The notes beneath the pieces were generated by a model. That model was not told the origin of the DNA and did not search any database. It was given only the letters and a program-made list of their open reading frames with translations. From the NCBI RefSeq assembly GCF_028649655.1, contig NZ_JAQSLN010000002.1:1-64000 (forward strand): 64,000 bases of DNA, in the 5' to 3' direction. Source of the DNA: Halobacteriovorax sp. GB3 (lineage in GTDB: Bacteria; Bdellovibrionota; Bacteriovoracia; Bacteriovoracales; Bacteriovoracaceae). Of this stretch, positions 1-9,843 are shown one piece after another (within the stretch, counting starts at the first letter, position 1; each line of letters opens with the position of its first letter). The position numbers and the translations under genes were made by a program.

Positions 1-90
1 TCTGTTTTGTCAGTGTTAAAGGAGCAAAAGTACTTGACCGGAACTTTTGCTAAGTATATAAACCGGTTACCCAAATTTAAATTCAAATTT
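1..90 (+). other. rRNA operon spacer upstream of 5S rRNA
   Basis: This stretch lies just before the 5S gene and is probably the 23S-5S spacer; I cannot recognise any 23S sequence in it. It holds two perfect inverted repeats. One has 8-bp arms at 24-31 and 43-50 (GCAAAAGT/ACTTTTGC). The other has 9-bp arms at 70-78 and 85-93 (CCCAAATTT/AAATTTGGG). The second overlaps the first three bases of the 5S gene. They are plausible RNase III-type processing stems, but that is inference. Confidence 0.5.
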
Positions 91-206
91 GGGTGTGTCG
101 ATAGCGACGAGGAAACACCTGATCCCATCCCGAACTCAGCAGTTAAGCTTGTCAGCGCCGAAAGTAGTGCCAGGGGGACTTGGTGTTAGGATAGGACGAT
201 GCACCC
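91..206 (+). rRNA. rrf: 5S ribosomal RNA
   Basis: The sequence carries the conserved 5S core: CCCATCCCGAACTC at 124-137, then AGTTAAGC and CAGCGCCGA with the following GTAGT. The ends GGGTGTGTC (91-99) and GATGCACCC (198-206) form the expected terminal helix of nine pairs, two of them G-U, and set the limits at about 116 nt. A terminator follows directly. This is the 5S RNA of the large ribosomal subunit and the last gene of an rRNA operon whose 16S and 23S genes lie outside the window. Confidence 0.93.
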
Positions 207-214
207 ATCATATT

Positions 215-247
215 AAAAAAGGAAGCTTTATTGCTTCCTTTTTTTTT
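215..247 (+). terminator. Rho-independent terminator of the rRNA operon
   Basis: GGAAGC (221-226) pairs with GCTTCC (233-238). The stem is extended by flanking A/T pairs and followed by a run of nine T. It lies directly after 5S rRNA and ends the rRNA transcript. Confidence 0.85.
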
Positions 248-322
248 GCCTTTTTTTCAACTTTCCTATTAATAAAGAGTACTTAAGATTGCTTTTTAAA
301 TCTTAAGGATTAAAATAGTTGT

Positions 323-2755
323 ATGATATCTAAAATCCTTAAAATACAACTAGTTTCGCTTTTTATTTTTACGGCCTTGGCATTTCTTGCATTCTGCTAT
401 TCAGATTTATTGCCGGATAATTATTTTTCGATTTCTTCGGAAAATACTTCAATTAATTTCTTTACCTACTTTGTTTCTAGTATTGTAACAATGATTGGAT
501 ATTATTCTGGTCCGTGGTTACTTGTTTCATTTGTAGGCTTTGGAGCTTTTTATTCATTTCTCTATTCTAAACGTGAATCGGCACTAGATTTACTAAATAT
601 CGTTACATTGTCACTAACAGTAATGTTTTTCACATATATCTTTGTACCTTCGTTCTTAGGCCAAGGCTTAAGGTATGTTCTGAATTTTGCTTTTTCTGAT
701 ATTATGATTGCTGTTTTAGGGATGATCTCAATAATTTCATTTTTAGCAGGTAGTTTCCGTGATTCTTTTAAAGATTTTGTTTTGAAGACTCTTGACTCTA
801 TAGCTAATTTTCCACGACTTGTTCACCAGCTTAAGTCTAATATTGATAACAGAAAAGATGTTAAAGCCTTAACAAACGATAAGCCTTCATTGATTGAAAA
901 TATTAAAATGAAAGTACCTTCAATGCTCAAAGGCGATGAAGAAGATAAGCCTAAGTCATTGCCTTCTTTTGTACAAAAGCGTTCTGAGTCTAAGTCTGTA
1001 AACGAACAAGAGACTCAAGAAGAAATTGATTCTAGAGAAGTTCCTTTGTTAACTAAAATAGGAAATCCTTTCGCCAAACCTGAGAAGAATGAAGAGTTTT
1101 TGAAAAAAGATTTTCAGGAAAAACAGCTTGATGATCAAGTTTTAGTAACTAGAGAAGTTGCTCAAGCTAGTAGTGTTGGTGAAGCTGCGGCCACTGATCA
1201 TTTAATGAAGCAACCAAGGGTACTAAAAAGTACACGTGATGGAAAAGAAGATACTCAGTATTATTCACTTGTTAGTGATCTATCTAGCAAAAAAGAAGAA
1301 AACCGTGTTCAGCACCCCGACGATAAGTACTTTGAAGAAATTATTGAGCTTATTGAAGATAAGCTTGGTGAGTTTAAAATTGATGGGAAAATTATCAATG
1401 TTTTAAAAGGTCCTGTTGTAGATACTTTTGAACTCGAGCTTGGAACTGGTGTGAAAGTTTCAAAGGTTACGGGTGCAACTGAAGATCTTTCTCTTGCACT
1501 ATATGGAGCACCGATAAGAATTGTCTATCCTATGAAAGGAAGAACTACTATCGGTATTGAAGTTCCAAGAAATCCGCGTGAGATTATTTATTTAGATGAA
1601 GTTTTAAATACACGAGATTTTCAAACTTCTACAAAACAATTACCTGTTGCGATGGGAAAAGATGCCTTTGGTGAATCTTTTGTTGTTGATCTTGCATCAA
1701 TGCCTCACATGCTAGTTGCTGGAGCTACAGGTGCTGGTAAGTCTGTTTTTATCAACGCTTTACTAGTATCTTTATTAGTTAAAAAATCTCCAAAACAAAT
1801 GCAGTTAATCCTAATTGACCCTAAGCAGCTCGAATTAGCCCTTTACCAGAACCTACCGCATTTAATTATGCCAGTTGTAACAGATGCAAAGACAGCTTCT
1901 ATTTCGTTACTATGGGCCGTTCAGGAGATGGAGAGAAGATATTCAATCCTTAAAGAGTTTGGTGTTCGTAATATTAGTGGCTTTAATGAGAAATTGAAAA
2001 AAGCTACTCCAGATATGCTAGCAGGGATACATCAGCATTACGAAGACTCAGGCGCTGAGGAATATGAGCTACCTTATTTAGTTGTTATTGTGGATGAGTT
2101 TGCTGACCTTATTCTTACTAAGGCTGGAAAAGAAATTGAAAACAATATTGCTAGACTCGCTGCCAAAGCTAGAGCTGCTGGAATCCACCTTGTTTTAGCG
2201 ACTCAAAGACCTTCTGTAGATGTTATTACAGGTGTAATTAAGTCAAACTTTCCTACAAGGGTTTCTTTTAGAGTGACTTCTCCAACGGACTCGAGAACGA
2301 TTCTCGATAAAATGGGAGCAGAAAAACTTCTTGGTAAAGGGGATATGCTTTACAAACAAGGAATCGAGACAACCCGTGTTCACTCATCATATGTCGATGA
2401 GGAGGAGATTGAAGCGCTGACTGCAAAGCTCTCAGATATGCCGCAAGAATTTAATCAAAATGCTATGGAGTTTCTCGAGAATGGTGGAGAAGTTGAAATG
2501 GATGAATATACGTTCGGCTCACATATTAGTGGAGTAACGGACGATAAATCAACAGATAGTCTTTATAAAGAAGCGGTCGGAATCGTTATGGAGCAACGCT
2601 CAGCAAGTGCATCAATGCTGCAGAGGCGACTTCGAATTGGATATAACCGAGCCGCTAACCTTGTTGAGGAGATGGAGTCAAAAGGTGTTGTTGGGCCAGC
2701 TCAAGGCTCCAAGCCACGTAAGGTATTGATAAGCGGTGAAATGACTGCTGAATAA
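323..2755 (+). CDS. ftsK: DNA translocase FtsK/SpoIIIE
   Basis: This is the septal DNA pump that moves chromosome ends away from the closing division septum and activates XerCD recombination at dif (known for the family). The 810-residue protein starts with about four membrane segments (residues roughly 8-150). A charged linker follows, then the RecA-like motor with Walker A GATGAGKS near residues 470-477 and Walker B VVIVDEFADL near 590. The C-terminus resembles the winged-helix gamma domain that reads KOPS. The length suits a full FtsK. The ATG is preceded by AAGGAT. The gene stands alone between the rRNA terminator and its own terminator. Confidence 0.95.
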   Translation: MISKILKIQLVSLFIFTALAFLAFCYSDLLPDNYFSISSENTSINFFTYFVSSIVTMIGYYSGPWLLVSFVGFGAFYSFLYSKRESALDLLNIVTLSLTVMFFTYIFVPSFLGQGLRYVLNFAFSDIMIAVLGMISIISFLAGSFRDSFKDFVLKTLDSIANFPRLVHQLKSNIDNRKDVKALTNDKPSLIENIKMKVPSMLKGDEEDKPKSLPSFVQKRSESKSVNEQETQEEIDSREVPLLTKIGNPFAKPEKNEEFLKKDFQEKQLDDQVLVTREVAQASSVGEAAATDHLMKQPRVLKSTRDGKEDTQYYSLVSDLSSKKEENRVQHPDDKYFEEIIELIEDKLGEFKIDGKIINVLKGPVVDTFELELGTGVKVSKVTGATEDLSLALYGAPIRIVYPMKGRTTIGIEVPRNPREIIYLDEVLNTRDFQTSTKQLPVAMGKDAFGESFVVDLASMPHMLVAGATGAGKSVFINALLVSLLVKKSPKQMQLILIDPKQLELALYQNLPHLIMPVVTDAKTASISLLWAVQEMERRYSILKEFGVRNISGFNEKLKKATPDMLAGIHQHYEDSGAEEYELPYLVVIVDEFADLILTKAGKEIENNIARLAAKARAAGIHLVLATQRPSVDVITGVIKSNFPTRVSFRVTSPTDSRTILDKMGAEKLLGKGDMLYKQGIETTRVHSSYVDEEEIEALTAKLSDMPQEFNQNAMEFLENGGEVEMDEYTFGSHISGVTDDKSTDSLYKEAVGIVMEQRSASASMLQRRLRIGYNRAANLVEEMESKGVVGPAQGSKPRKVLISGEMTAE

Positions 2756-2759
2756 TATG

Positions 2760-2783
2760 ACCGGCTGAAAAGCCGGTTTTTTT
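2760..2783 (+). terminator. Rho-independent terminator after ftsK
   Basis: CCGGCT (2761-2766), GAAA tetraloop, AGCCGG (2771-2776), then seven T. It begins five bases after the ftsK stop codon. Confidence 0.9.
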
Positions 2784-2809
2784 AACTGGAACCTTTTTTT
2801 ATACTCCAC

Positions 2810-2943
2810 TTGCTACACTTTTTCGTGTATGTTAATTACTCAAAAATTACTATCGCAATATTGCGAAATAACAATCACCTTACGTGAAGGTCTATTGGCA
2901 ATTCAATAGTTGAGGTGATCAGACTAACCTTTAGGAGCATGTT
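2810..2943 (+). promoter_or_regulatory. Structured 5' leader of rpsB-tsf (candidate S2 autoregulatory leader)
   Basis: The 160-base gap before rpsB is full of complementary segments. ATCACCT (2874-2880) pairs with AGGTGAT (2913-2919), enclosing a 6-bp hairpin CTATTG/CAATAG (2892-2897/2904-2909). ACCTT (2877-2881) can instead pair with AAGGT (2887-2891), so the two folds exclude each other. A self-complementary TCGCAATATTGCGA lies at 2853-2866. The Shine-Dalgarno AGGAG is at 2933-2937. Ribosomal protein S2 represses its own mRNA through a leader in many bacteria; that this leader works so is inference. A -35-like TTGCTA is at 2810, but I see no convincing -10. Confidence 0.45.
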
Positions 2944-3738
2944 ATGTCTAACGAACTTAAGTTGAAAGAGTTACTAGAAGCAGGTGCACACTTCGGTCAC
3001 CAGACTCAGAAGTGGAACCCAAAAATGAAAAAGTATGTTTACGGTGAGAGAAACGGTATCTATATCGTTGATCTTGCAAAAACAATCCCAATGGCCAAAA
3101 AAGCATATGACTTCCTTAAGAAGACAGCTGCTGAAGGAAAGCCAGTTCTTTTCGTTGGAACAAAAAGACAAGCATCTGAAACTGTAAAAATGGCCGCTGA
3201 GTCTTGTGGTGCTTACCACGTAACTTCTAGATGGCTAGGTGGAATGCTTACTAACTACAAAACAATCACACTTTCAGTTGATAAACTTAGAAAAGTTGAA
3301 AAAATGAAAGAAACTGGTGATTTCGAACTTCTTACTAAAAAAGAAAGATCAAAAATCAACAAAGACGTTGTTAAGCTTGAGAAAAACCTTGGTGGTATCA
3401 AGGATATGAGAAAGCTTCCAGGTGCTCTTTTCATCGTTGATCCAAACAATGAAAGAATTGCTATTCAAGAAGCGAATACACTAGGTATTCCAGTTGTAGC
3501 TATTACAGATACTAACTGTAACCCAGATGGTGTTTCTTATGTTGTTCCAGGTAACGATGACGCTATTAAGTCTGTTACTCTTTTTGCTGACTACTTTGCA
3601 AGTGCAGTATCTGAAGGTTCTGGTACAGCTAAGAAAGGTTCTAAAGCTAAGAAAGATAACGTTAGAGATAAAGCTCTAGAAGATGAAATTCTTTCTAAGT
3701 ATGAAAAAGACATCGACCTAATCGGTGAAGACGAATAA
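2944..3738 (+). CDS. rpsB: 30S ribosomal protein S2
   Basis: S2 sits on the solvent side of the 30S subunit, between head and body, and is needed for S1 binding. The 264-residue product shows the family's opening LLEAGAHFGHQTQKWNPKM and the conserved DLAKT, FVGTKRQA, RWLGGMLTN and VAITDTNC motifs. The lysine-rich tail after residue 220 varies in the family. AGGAG lies seven bases before the ATG. The gene is followed 36 bases later by tsf, the usual rpsB-tsf pairing, with no terminator between. It uses a structured leader (see 2810-2943). Confidence 0.98.
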   Translation: MSNELKLKELLEAGAHFGHQTQKWNPKMKKYVYGERNGIYIVDLAKTIPMAKKAYDFLKKTAAEGKPVLFVGTKRQASETVKMAAESCGAYHVTSRWLGGMLTNYKTITLSVDKLRKVEKMKETGDFELLTKKERSKINKDVVKLEKNLGGIKDMRKLPGALFIVDPNNERIAIQEANTLGIPVVAITDTNCNPDGVSYVVPGNDDAIKSVTLFADYFASAVSEGSGTAKKGSKAKKDNVRDKALEDEILSKYEKDIDLIGEDE

Positions 3739-3774
3739 TTATTTTTTTAATCTATAATTTTTAAGAGGTAACAA

Positions 3775-4656
3775 ATGGCCATTACAGCTAAAGATGTTAA
3801 AGACCTAAGAGAAAAAACTGGTGCAGGGATGATGGACTGTAAAAAAGCCCTAACTGAAACTGGTGGAGACCTTGAAGCAGCTATCGACTTTCTAAGAAAG
3901 AAAGGACTTGCAGCGGCTCAAAAGAAGCAATCACGTGTTGCTGCTGAAGGTGCTGTTGTTACACTATCTGAGGGGAACCTTGGTGTAGTTGTTGAAGTTA
4001 ACTGTGAAACAGACTTTGTTTCTAAAGGTGATGACTTCCAAAACTTTGCAAAAAGTGTTGCTGAATATGTACTTGCTGAAAAACCAGCTAATATCGAAGC
4101 TCTTCAAGAAGCTAAGAATGCATCTGCAACTGAACTTACACTAAAGTGTGGTGAGAAGATCGATCTAAGAAGATTCTCTGTTGTTGAATCTAAAGGTGTT
4201 CTTGGAAACTACAATCACGGTGGAAGAATTGGTGTTCTAGTTAACCTAGAGACTACTGCTACTGGCGCTGAAGTAGAAGAACTTGCTAAAGATCTAGCTA
4301 TGCACGTTGCTGCTGCTGATCCAAAGTTTCTTTCTGGTGATGAAATTGACGAAAGCTTCAAAAATAGAGAAGCAGAAATTTACACTGCTCAACTAAAAGA
4401 AGAAGGTAAGCCAGAGAATATGATCGATAAGATCGTTCAAGGTAAACTTGGAAAGCTAGCTAAAGAAGTTTGTCTTCTTGAGCAAGTTTTCATTAAGAAC
4501 CCAGACTTTACAGTTAAGAAGCTTGTTGCTGACGTAGCTGGAAAAGTTGGTTCTGAAATTACTGTTACAGGATTTACAAAATTTGCACTTGGTGAAGGTA
4601 TCGAGAAAAAAGAAGATAACCTTGCTGATGAAGTTGCAAAAATGACTAAACAGTAA
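3775..4656 (+). CDS. tsf: Elongation factor Ts
   Basis: EF-Ts is the guanine-nucleotide exchange factor that recycles EF-Tu from the GDP form. The 293-residue protein has the N-terminal UBA-like domain with VKDLREKTGAGMMDCKKAL, and the TDFVSKGDDF and HVAAADPKFL motifs of the core and dimerisation regions. AGAGG precedes the ATG by six bases. It is cotranscribed with rpsB and closed by a terminator, so rpsB-tsf forms a two-gene unit. Confidence 0.98.
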   Translation: MAITAKDVKDLREKTGAGMMDCKKALTETGGDLEAAIDFLRKKGLAAAQKKQSRVAAEGAVVTLSEGNLGVVVEVNCETDFVSKGDDFQNFAKSVAEYVLAEKPANIEALQEAKNASATELTLKCGEKIDLRRFSVVESKGVLGNYNHGGRIGVLVNLETTATGAEVEELAKDLAMHVAAADPKFLSGDEIDESFKNREAEIYTAQLKEEGKPENMIDKIVQGKLGKLAKEVCLLEQVFIKNPDFTVKKLVADVAGKVGSEITVTGFTKFALGEGIEKKEDNLADEVAKMTKQ

Positions 4657-4678
4657 GAATTATTTCAAAATAATATAG

Positions 4679-5440
<762 letters not shown>

Positions 5441-5452
5441 TTGAGGTGATTT

Positions 5453-6010
5453 ATGTTGAATGAAATTAAAGCTGAATTAGAAACATCAATGAATAAAGCA
5501 ATTGATTCTTTAAAGTATCAAATGACAAAAGTAAGAACAGGAAGAGCTTCGGCATCTGTACTTGATGGTGTTAACGTTGATTACTATGGAGCACCAACTC
5601 CAGTTAATCAAGTTGGACAAGTTTCAACTCCAGAAGCTAGACTTCTTCAAATTCAACCATTTGATAAAACATTGATTCCTGAAATTGAAAAAGCAATTAT
5701 CAATGCAAACTTAGGACTAACCCCAACAAATGATGGAAACTTAATCCGTATTTCTTTTCCGGCATTAACTGAAGAGAGAAGAAAGGAACAAGTTAAAGAC
5801 ATTAAGAAGCTTGGTGAAGACGCTAAAATTTCAATTCGTAATGCTCGTAGAGACCAAAACGAAGTGATCAAAAAAGCTGAGAAGAATAAGGAAATTTCAG
5901 AAGATGATTCTAAGAAGTTTCAAGCTGAAGTTCAAAAAATAACTGATAAGTTTGTTGCTGACGTTGATGTTGTTGTAGAAGCTAAAGAAAAAGAAGTTCT
6001 CACAGTATAA
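5453..6010 (+). CDS. frr: Ribosome recycling factor
   Basis: RRF, with EF-G, splits post-termination ribosomes. The 185-residue length is exactly typical. It has the helical-bundle motifs KVRTGRASASVLDGVNVDYYG, PIQ-type LLQIQPFDK, and IRISFPALTEERRKE followed by IRNARRDQNEVIKK. AGGTGA precedes the ATG. It sits between pyrH and uppS, as in many bacteria; the stop is one base from the uppS start, which suggests translational coupling. Confidence 0.98.
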   Translation: MLNEIKAELETSMNKAIDSLKYQMTKVRTGRASASVLDGVNVDYYGAPTPVNQVGQVSTPEARLLQIQPFDKTLIPEIEKAIINANLGLTPTNDGNLIRISFPALTEERRKEQVKDIKKLGEDAKISIRNARRDQNEVIKKAEKNKEISEDDSKKFQAEVQKITDKFVADVDVVVEAKEKEVLTV

Positions 6011-6011
6011 T

Positions 6012-6779
6012 ATGACTCAAAATGAAATATGTGGACCTCGTCATGTTGCCATCATTATGGATGGCAACGGACGATGGGCACAAGAGAGAAAACATCCTAG
6101 AGTTTGGGGTCACATACGTGGTTCACAAATTGTCTCACAAATAGTTGAGCAGGCAGATGATTGCGGTGTAAAAGCTTTAACTCTCTACGCATTTTCTACT
6201 GAAAACTGGAGTCGTCCAGTTACTGAAGTGAAAGTTCTTTTCACGCTATTAAGAAAATTTCTAAAAAAAGAAAGAAAGAGAATCCTTGCTAACAATATTA
6301 GTTTCAAGGTTATTGGTGATATTTCTGATTTGCCAGCGGCCACTCAAAAATTGATTCTAGATCTTGAAGAAGAAACAAAAGACTTCGAAGGTTTAAAATT
6401 AACTTTTGCTTTTGGTTACGGTGGACGTAAAGAAATCATCGATTCAATTAATAAGTTTATAAAAGAAAATCCAGGTAAAGAGCTAGAGGAATCTAAGCTT
6501 AATTCACTTCTTTATCGTCCTGAAATTGGTGATGTTGATCTATTGATTAGAACTGGTGGCGATAAAAGAATTTCAAATTATCTTCTTTGGCAGATTGCCT
6601 ATGCGGAGCTTTGGTTTACGAAAACGAAATGGCCCGATTTTACGAGAGAAGAATTCAAGAATATACTTTTAGAAGTATCAAAGAGAGAAAGACGATTTGG
6701 AATGGTTTCAACAACTGATTGTCTTGAAAACTCTCGCAAGCAAGCGGATGAGAATTTAAAAATTATTCGCAAAAACTAG
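6012..6779 (+). CDS. uppS: Isoprenyl transferase (undecaprenyl diphosphate synthase)
   Basis: UppS adds isopentenyl units in cis to farnesyl diphosphate, giving the C55 carrier lipid for peptidoglycan and other surface glycans. The 255-residue protein has the catalytic HVAIIMDGNGRWA segment with the Mg-binding Asp near residue 17, the conserved TLYAFSTENWSRP, and the C-terminal LLIRTGGDKRISNYLLWQ with AYAELWFT. The carrier-lipid pathway fits the neighbours cdsA and rseP. The start lies one base after the frr stop. Confidence 0.96.
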   Translation: MTQNEICGPRHVAIIMDGNGRWAQERKHPRVWGHIRGSQIVSQIVEQADDCGVKALTLYAFSTENWSRPVTEVKVLFTLLRKFLKKERKRILANNISFKVIGDISDLPAATQKLILDLEEETKDFEGLKLTFAFGYGGRKEIIDSINKFIKENPGKELEESKLNSLLYRPEIGDVDLLIRTGGDKRISNYLLWQIAYAELWFTKTKWPDFTREEFKNILLEVSKRERRFGMVSTTDCLENSRKQADENLKIIRKN

Positions 6780-6789
6780 GAAATTCCCT

Positions 6790-7614
6790 ATGAGTAATAC
6801 GCAACTGAGAATTATATCTGCAGCTGTAATGGCACTAATTGTGTCTATTTGTTTGTTTCTTGGTGAGAAAACGACATTATTATTTATAATGGTTGCCGGA
6901 GTTTTATCAACGGATGAAATTTACTGTAACTTTTTAAAGAAAAAGAGATTTGGTGGACTGTACTTTGTTTCACAAGCACTCTTTGCTGCACCTTTCATTT
7001 ATTTTAATTTTATCTCAGATAATGGAGAAGCATTCGATCACTTTATTTTGTCTTCTCTCGTATTAAACTTTTTTCTTATTTATTATCTCTTCTTTATGAA
7101 AATGAGCTCGAGAAATGTCATAAAAGTAATGACGAAGGCTCCATTCTTAGCAGGTATAGTTCTCTTGCTACCATTTATGTCGCTTACAGCTTTGTTTAGT
7201 TCTGAAAAGTGGCTTTCTTGGATTGCTGTAATTTTACTTGTGAATTTTGGAATGGACACTGGGGCTTGGTTTTTTGGAAAAAACTTCGGTAAGAGAAAAT
7301 TATGGCCGAGTGTAAGTCCAAAGAAAACGGTCGAAGGGCTGCTTGGAGGTATGCTTACTTCTTCAGTTCTCGGTGGTTTAGCCTTTTACTTTCTTTTTGA
7401 AAGATCAGCTTTTTTTGTTTGGCCATTGTTCTTTATGCTTGGTGGTGTATCTCAGCTCGGAGATTTGGTACAATCTAAGCTGAAAAGGCAATTTGGAATT
7501 AAAGATAGTTCTTCTCTAATTCCAGGTCATGGTGGAGTTTACGACAGAATTGATAGCTTGCTTTTTCTGTCACCATTTTTTGTTTGGGCCTTGAAGGCCG
7601 CAGGAAGAATTTAG
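6790..7614 (+). CDS. cdsA: Phosphatidate cytidylyltransferase (CDP-diglyceride synthase)
   Basis: CdsA converts phosphatidic acid and CTP to CDP-diacylglycerol, the precursor of bacterial phospholipids. The 274-residue protein is a polytopic membrane protein with about seven or eight hydrophobic segments. It carries the signature near its C-terminus: SPKKTVEGLLGG, then QLGDLVQSKLKR and the active-site stretch KDSSSLIPGHGGVYDRIDS. It supplies the substrate for PssA (10458). In many bacteria dxr lies between cdsA and rseP; here it is absent and rseP follows 11 bases on. Confidence 0.95.
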   Translation: MSNTQLRIISAAVMALIVSICLFLGEKTTLLFIMVAGVLSTDEIYCNFLKKKRFGGLYFVSQALFAAPFIYFNFISDNGEAFDHFILSSLVLNFFLIYYLFFMKMSSRNVIKVMTKAPFLAGIVLLLPFMSLTALFSSEKWLSWIAVILLVNFGMDTGAWFFGKNFGKRKLWPSVSPKKTVEGLLGGMLTSSVLGGLAFYFLFERSAFFVWPLFFMLGGVSQLGDLVQSKLKRQFGIKDSSSLIPGHGGVYDRIDSLLFLSPFFVWALKAAGRI

Positions 7615-7625
7615 GATAGATTTTT

Positions 7626-9200
7626 ATGATAGAAAAAATTGGAATTTTTGTTTTATTTTTAGGTCCACTTGTATTTTTTCACGAGCTTGGACACTTCTTT
7701 TTTGCAAGACTCTTTGGAGTTAGAGTAGAGGTTTTCTCTATTGGTTTTGGGCCGAAGCTTTTTTCTTTCAAAAAAGGTGATACTCAATACGCAGTTTCAT
7801 TAATTCCACTTGGTGGATACGTTAAAATGTATGGAGATGATCCATTTAACAAAGACGCTGTACCTGAAGAAGAAAGAAAATACAGCTTTAACCATAAGAG
7901 TAAGTGGGCGAGATTTTGGATTGTATTTGGTGGTCCTCTCGCTAACTTTATCCTTGCTTACTTTTTATTTTTCTCACTTTTTCTCAGTGGAGAAAGAGTT
8001 CCAGAAGTTAAAATCGGAGCAGTTCCAAATACTTCAGTAGTATATAGTTTAGGTGTTCGCTCCGGTGATGTTTTAGCTCAAATCAATGACAAAGTTGTTA
8101 CGGGGCCAAGTGATGTTGCTTTGGTTGCAACAAGTGATATTGATACGATTGCTGTTCAAAGACTTAGTAAAAGAATTGAACTAAAGATAAATATGAAAGG
8201 CGAAGATTTTCTAAAAGCTTTTATGAAATTTCCTCCGTTTACTTTAAGAAGACCAATCGTTTCTGATACCGATGGACAGATGTACTACCTTTCTACAAGT
8301 GATCAGAAAGTCGATTGGAATTTCTCGCTTGAAGAAATAGCTTTGGCCCAAATTAAGAGCCTTTATATGGTTAAACTTCCAAAGGAGGTAGACCTTTCTC
8401 AAAAGGATTTAGGACCAGCGAAGTTTGAATCGTCTCCACTTAATATCGAGTACACAAATAATGAAGAATTCTATTCTGCCCTTCAACAAAAGGGACTCTA
8501 TACAATCGATATGATTGTTAAGTCCGTATCAATGAAGTCACCTGCAGATAGAGCAGGGATCTCGGCCAATGATATTATCTTGGCGCTTAATGGTCAGAAA
8601 ATTTATAGCTTTGAAACATTGAGAACGACGCTTCAAAAAATAGACTCTAATTCAGTCAAAGTTCAAACATTGAAATCCAATGGAGACAGAAGAGAATATG
8701 AGTTAATACCAGATAAGAAGATGATTGAAGATCAAGAAGTGAAACTTATTGGTGTTTATAGTAATGGTGCCTTTAATGGTGTGAGATTCATTGATACTCC
8801 ATCAAAAGGATTCGTTAATTCATTTATGATGTCGTTTCCTAAAACATGGGAGACTATGGGCAAAACGCTAGAGGGTTTTGGGAAGCTTATCTCTGGAGAA
8901 GTTTCTGTTAAAAATATTGGTGGTCCAATTGCTATTGGTAAAGTTGCATCGGATTCATTTAATACGAGTTTAACTTACTTCTTTCAGTTAATGGCCTTAT
9001 TTAGTGTTCACTTAGGAATTATTAACCTTTTTCCAATACCTGTTTTAGATGGTGGACACATTATGTTTATTTTTCTAGAAATCGTTAATAGAGGACCTCT
9101 TTCTCGTAGGAAAATGGAAATTGCTCAGCAGATGGGGCTTTCAGTTCTTCTTATGCTTATGATTGGGGCGATTTTTAATGATTTCTCGAGATTCTTTTAA
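7626..9200 (+). CDS. rseP: RIP metalloprotease RseP
   Basis: RseP is a site-2 zinc protease that cuts anti-sigma factors and signal-peptide remnants within the membrane. The zinc motif HELGH is at residues 19-23 in the first membrane segment. The second metal motif PIPVLDGGHIMF is near residues 467-478. Two PDZ-like regions lie between them (around 140-190 and 290-370). At 524 residues it is longer than the roughly 450 usual, because of extra sequence between the PDZ regions (about residues 195-285). The stop overlaps the tsaB start (TAATG). Confidence 0.94.
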   Translation: MIEKIGIFVLFLGPLVFFHELGHFFFARLFGVRVEVFSIGFGPKLFSFKKGDTQYAVSLIPLGGYVKMYGDDPFNKDAVPEEERKYSFNHKSKWARFWIVFGGPLANFILAYFLFFSLFLSGERVPEVKIGAVPNTSVVYSLGVRSGDVLAQINDKVVTGPSDVALVATSDIDTIAVQRLSKRIELKINMKGEDFLKAFMKFPPFTLRRPIVSDTDGQMYYLSTSDQKVDWNFSLEEIALAQIKSLYMVKLPKEVDLSQKDLGPAKFESSPLNIEYTNNEEFYSALQQKGLYTIDMIVKSVSMKSPADRAGISANDIILALNGQKIYSFETLRTTLQKIDSNSVKVQTLKSNGDRREYELIPDKKMIEDQEVKLIGVYSNGAFNGVRFIDTPSKGFVNSFMMSFPKTWETMGKTLEGFGKLISGEVSVKNIGGPIAIGKVASDSFNTSLTYFFQLMALFSVHLGIINLFPIPVLDGGHIMFIFLEIVNRGPLSRRKMEIAQQMGLSVLLMLMIGAIFNDFSRFF

Positions 9201-9808
9201 TGAGTGAAAAATATTTATTTCTAGATACATCTAAAGACTTAACAATTGGACTTCTCTGCTCGAAGGGAAGTTGGTTGGAGTTTAAAACGTATAGTGGTGT
9301 TAAAAGTTCGCAAATCATCCATGCTGAGATTGATGAGATCCTTTTAGCTGCCGATTTAGATATATCTAAGATAGATGGAATTATCTCCGCTGCTGGTCCA
9401 GGATCTTATACGGGTATGAGAGTCTCTGAGGGTTTAGCGCAAGTTCTTTCATGGCAAGGTATACCTGTTTTTGGCTTTTACCACTTCGAATTGCCCCAGA
9501 TCTTTGGGGAAAAAGAAGGACTGTGGGTAGCAAGAGCATTTAAGGGTGAATACTTTATTTATTCTTGGAAAGAAAATCATGTTGAAAAATCTTTGATTCT
9601 AGGGGATCAGCTCTCTGAGAAGTTAGGACAAGCTCTGCCATGTTACACACACTTTTCTGATGATTTAACAGACTATGATCTTAAGTTTACGAGCGATTTG
9701 GTAAAGAATAACCCCGATTTATTATTAACGCACGTCGTAGGGAAATCATTAAGAAGAGGGCCATACTATTATCGTTCAATAGAAGAAGAATTTAGTCCAT
9801 CCAAATGA
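9200..9808 (+). CDS. tsaB: tRNA threonylcarbamoyladenosine biosynthesis protein TsaB
   Basis: TsaB partners TsaD and TsaE to make t6A37 on ANN-decoding tRNAs. The 202-residue ASKHA-fold protein opens with YLFLDTSKDLTIGL and carries the hallmark GPGSYTGMR near residues 65-73, followed by GLAQVLSWQGIPVFGF. The C-terminal half is divergent and short, as is common for TsaB. It starts on the last base of the rseP stop, so it is translationally coupled. Confidence 0.9.
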   Translation: MSEKYLFLDTSKDLTIGLLCSKGSWLEFKTYSGVKSSQIIHAEIDEILLAADLDISKIDGIISAAGPGSYTGMRVSEGLAQVLSWQGIPVFGFYHFELPQIFGEKEGLWVARAFKGEYFIYSWKENHVEKSLILGDQLSEKLGQALPCYTHFSDDLTDYDLKFTSDLVKNNPDLLLTHVVGKSLRRGPYYYRSIEEEFSPSK

Positions 9809-9843
9809 ATGACAATTACCGCGTGAATTGATAAATTTAACGC

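Noticed and set aside
7-286. Two short open frames across the 5S gene
   Set aside because: They lie on the 5S rRNA and its terminator and are shadows of a structural RNA.
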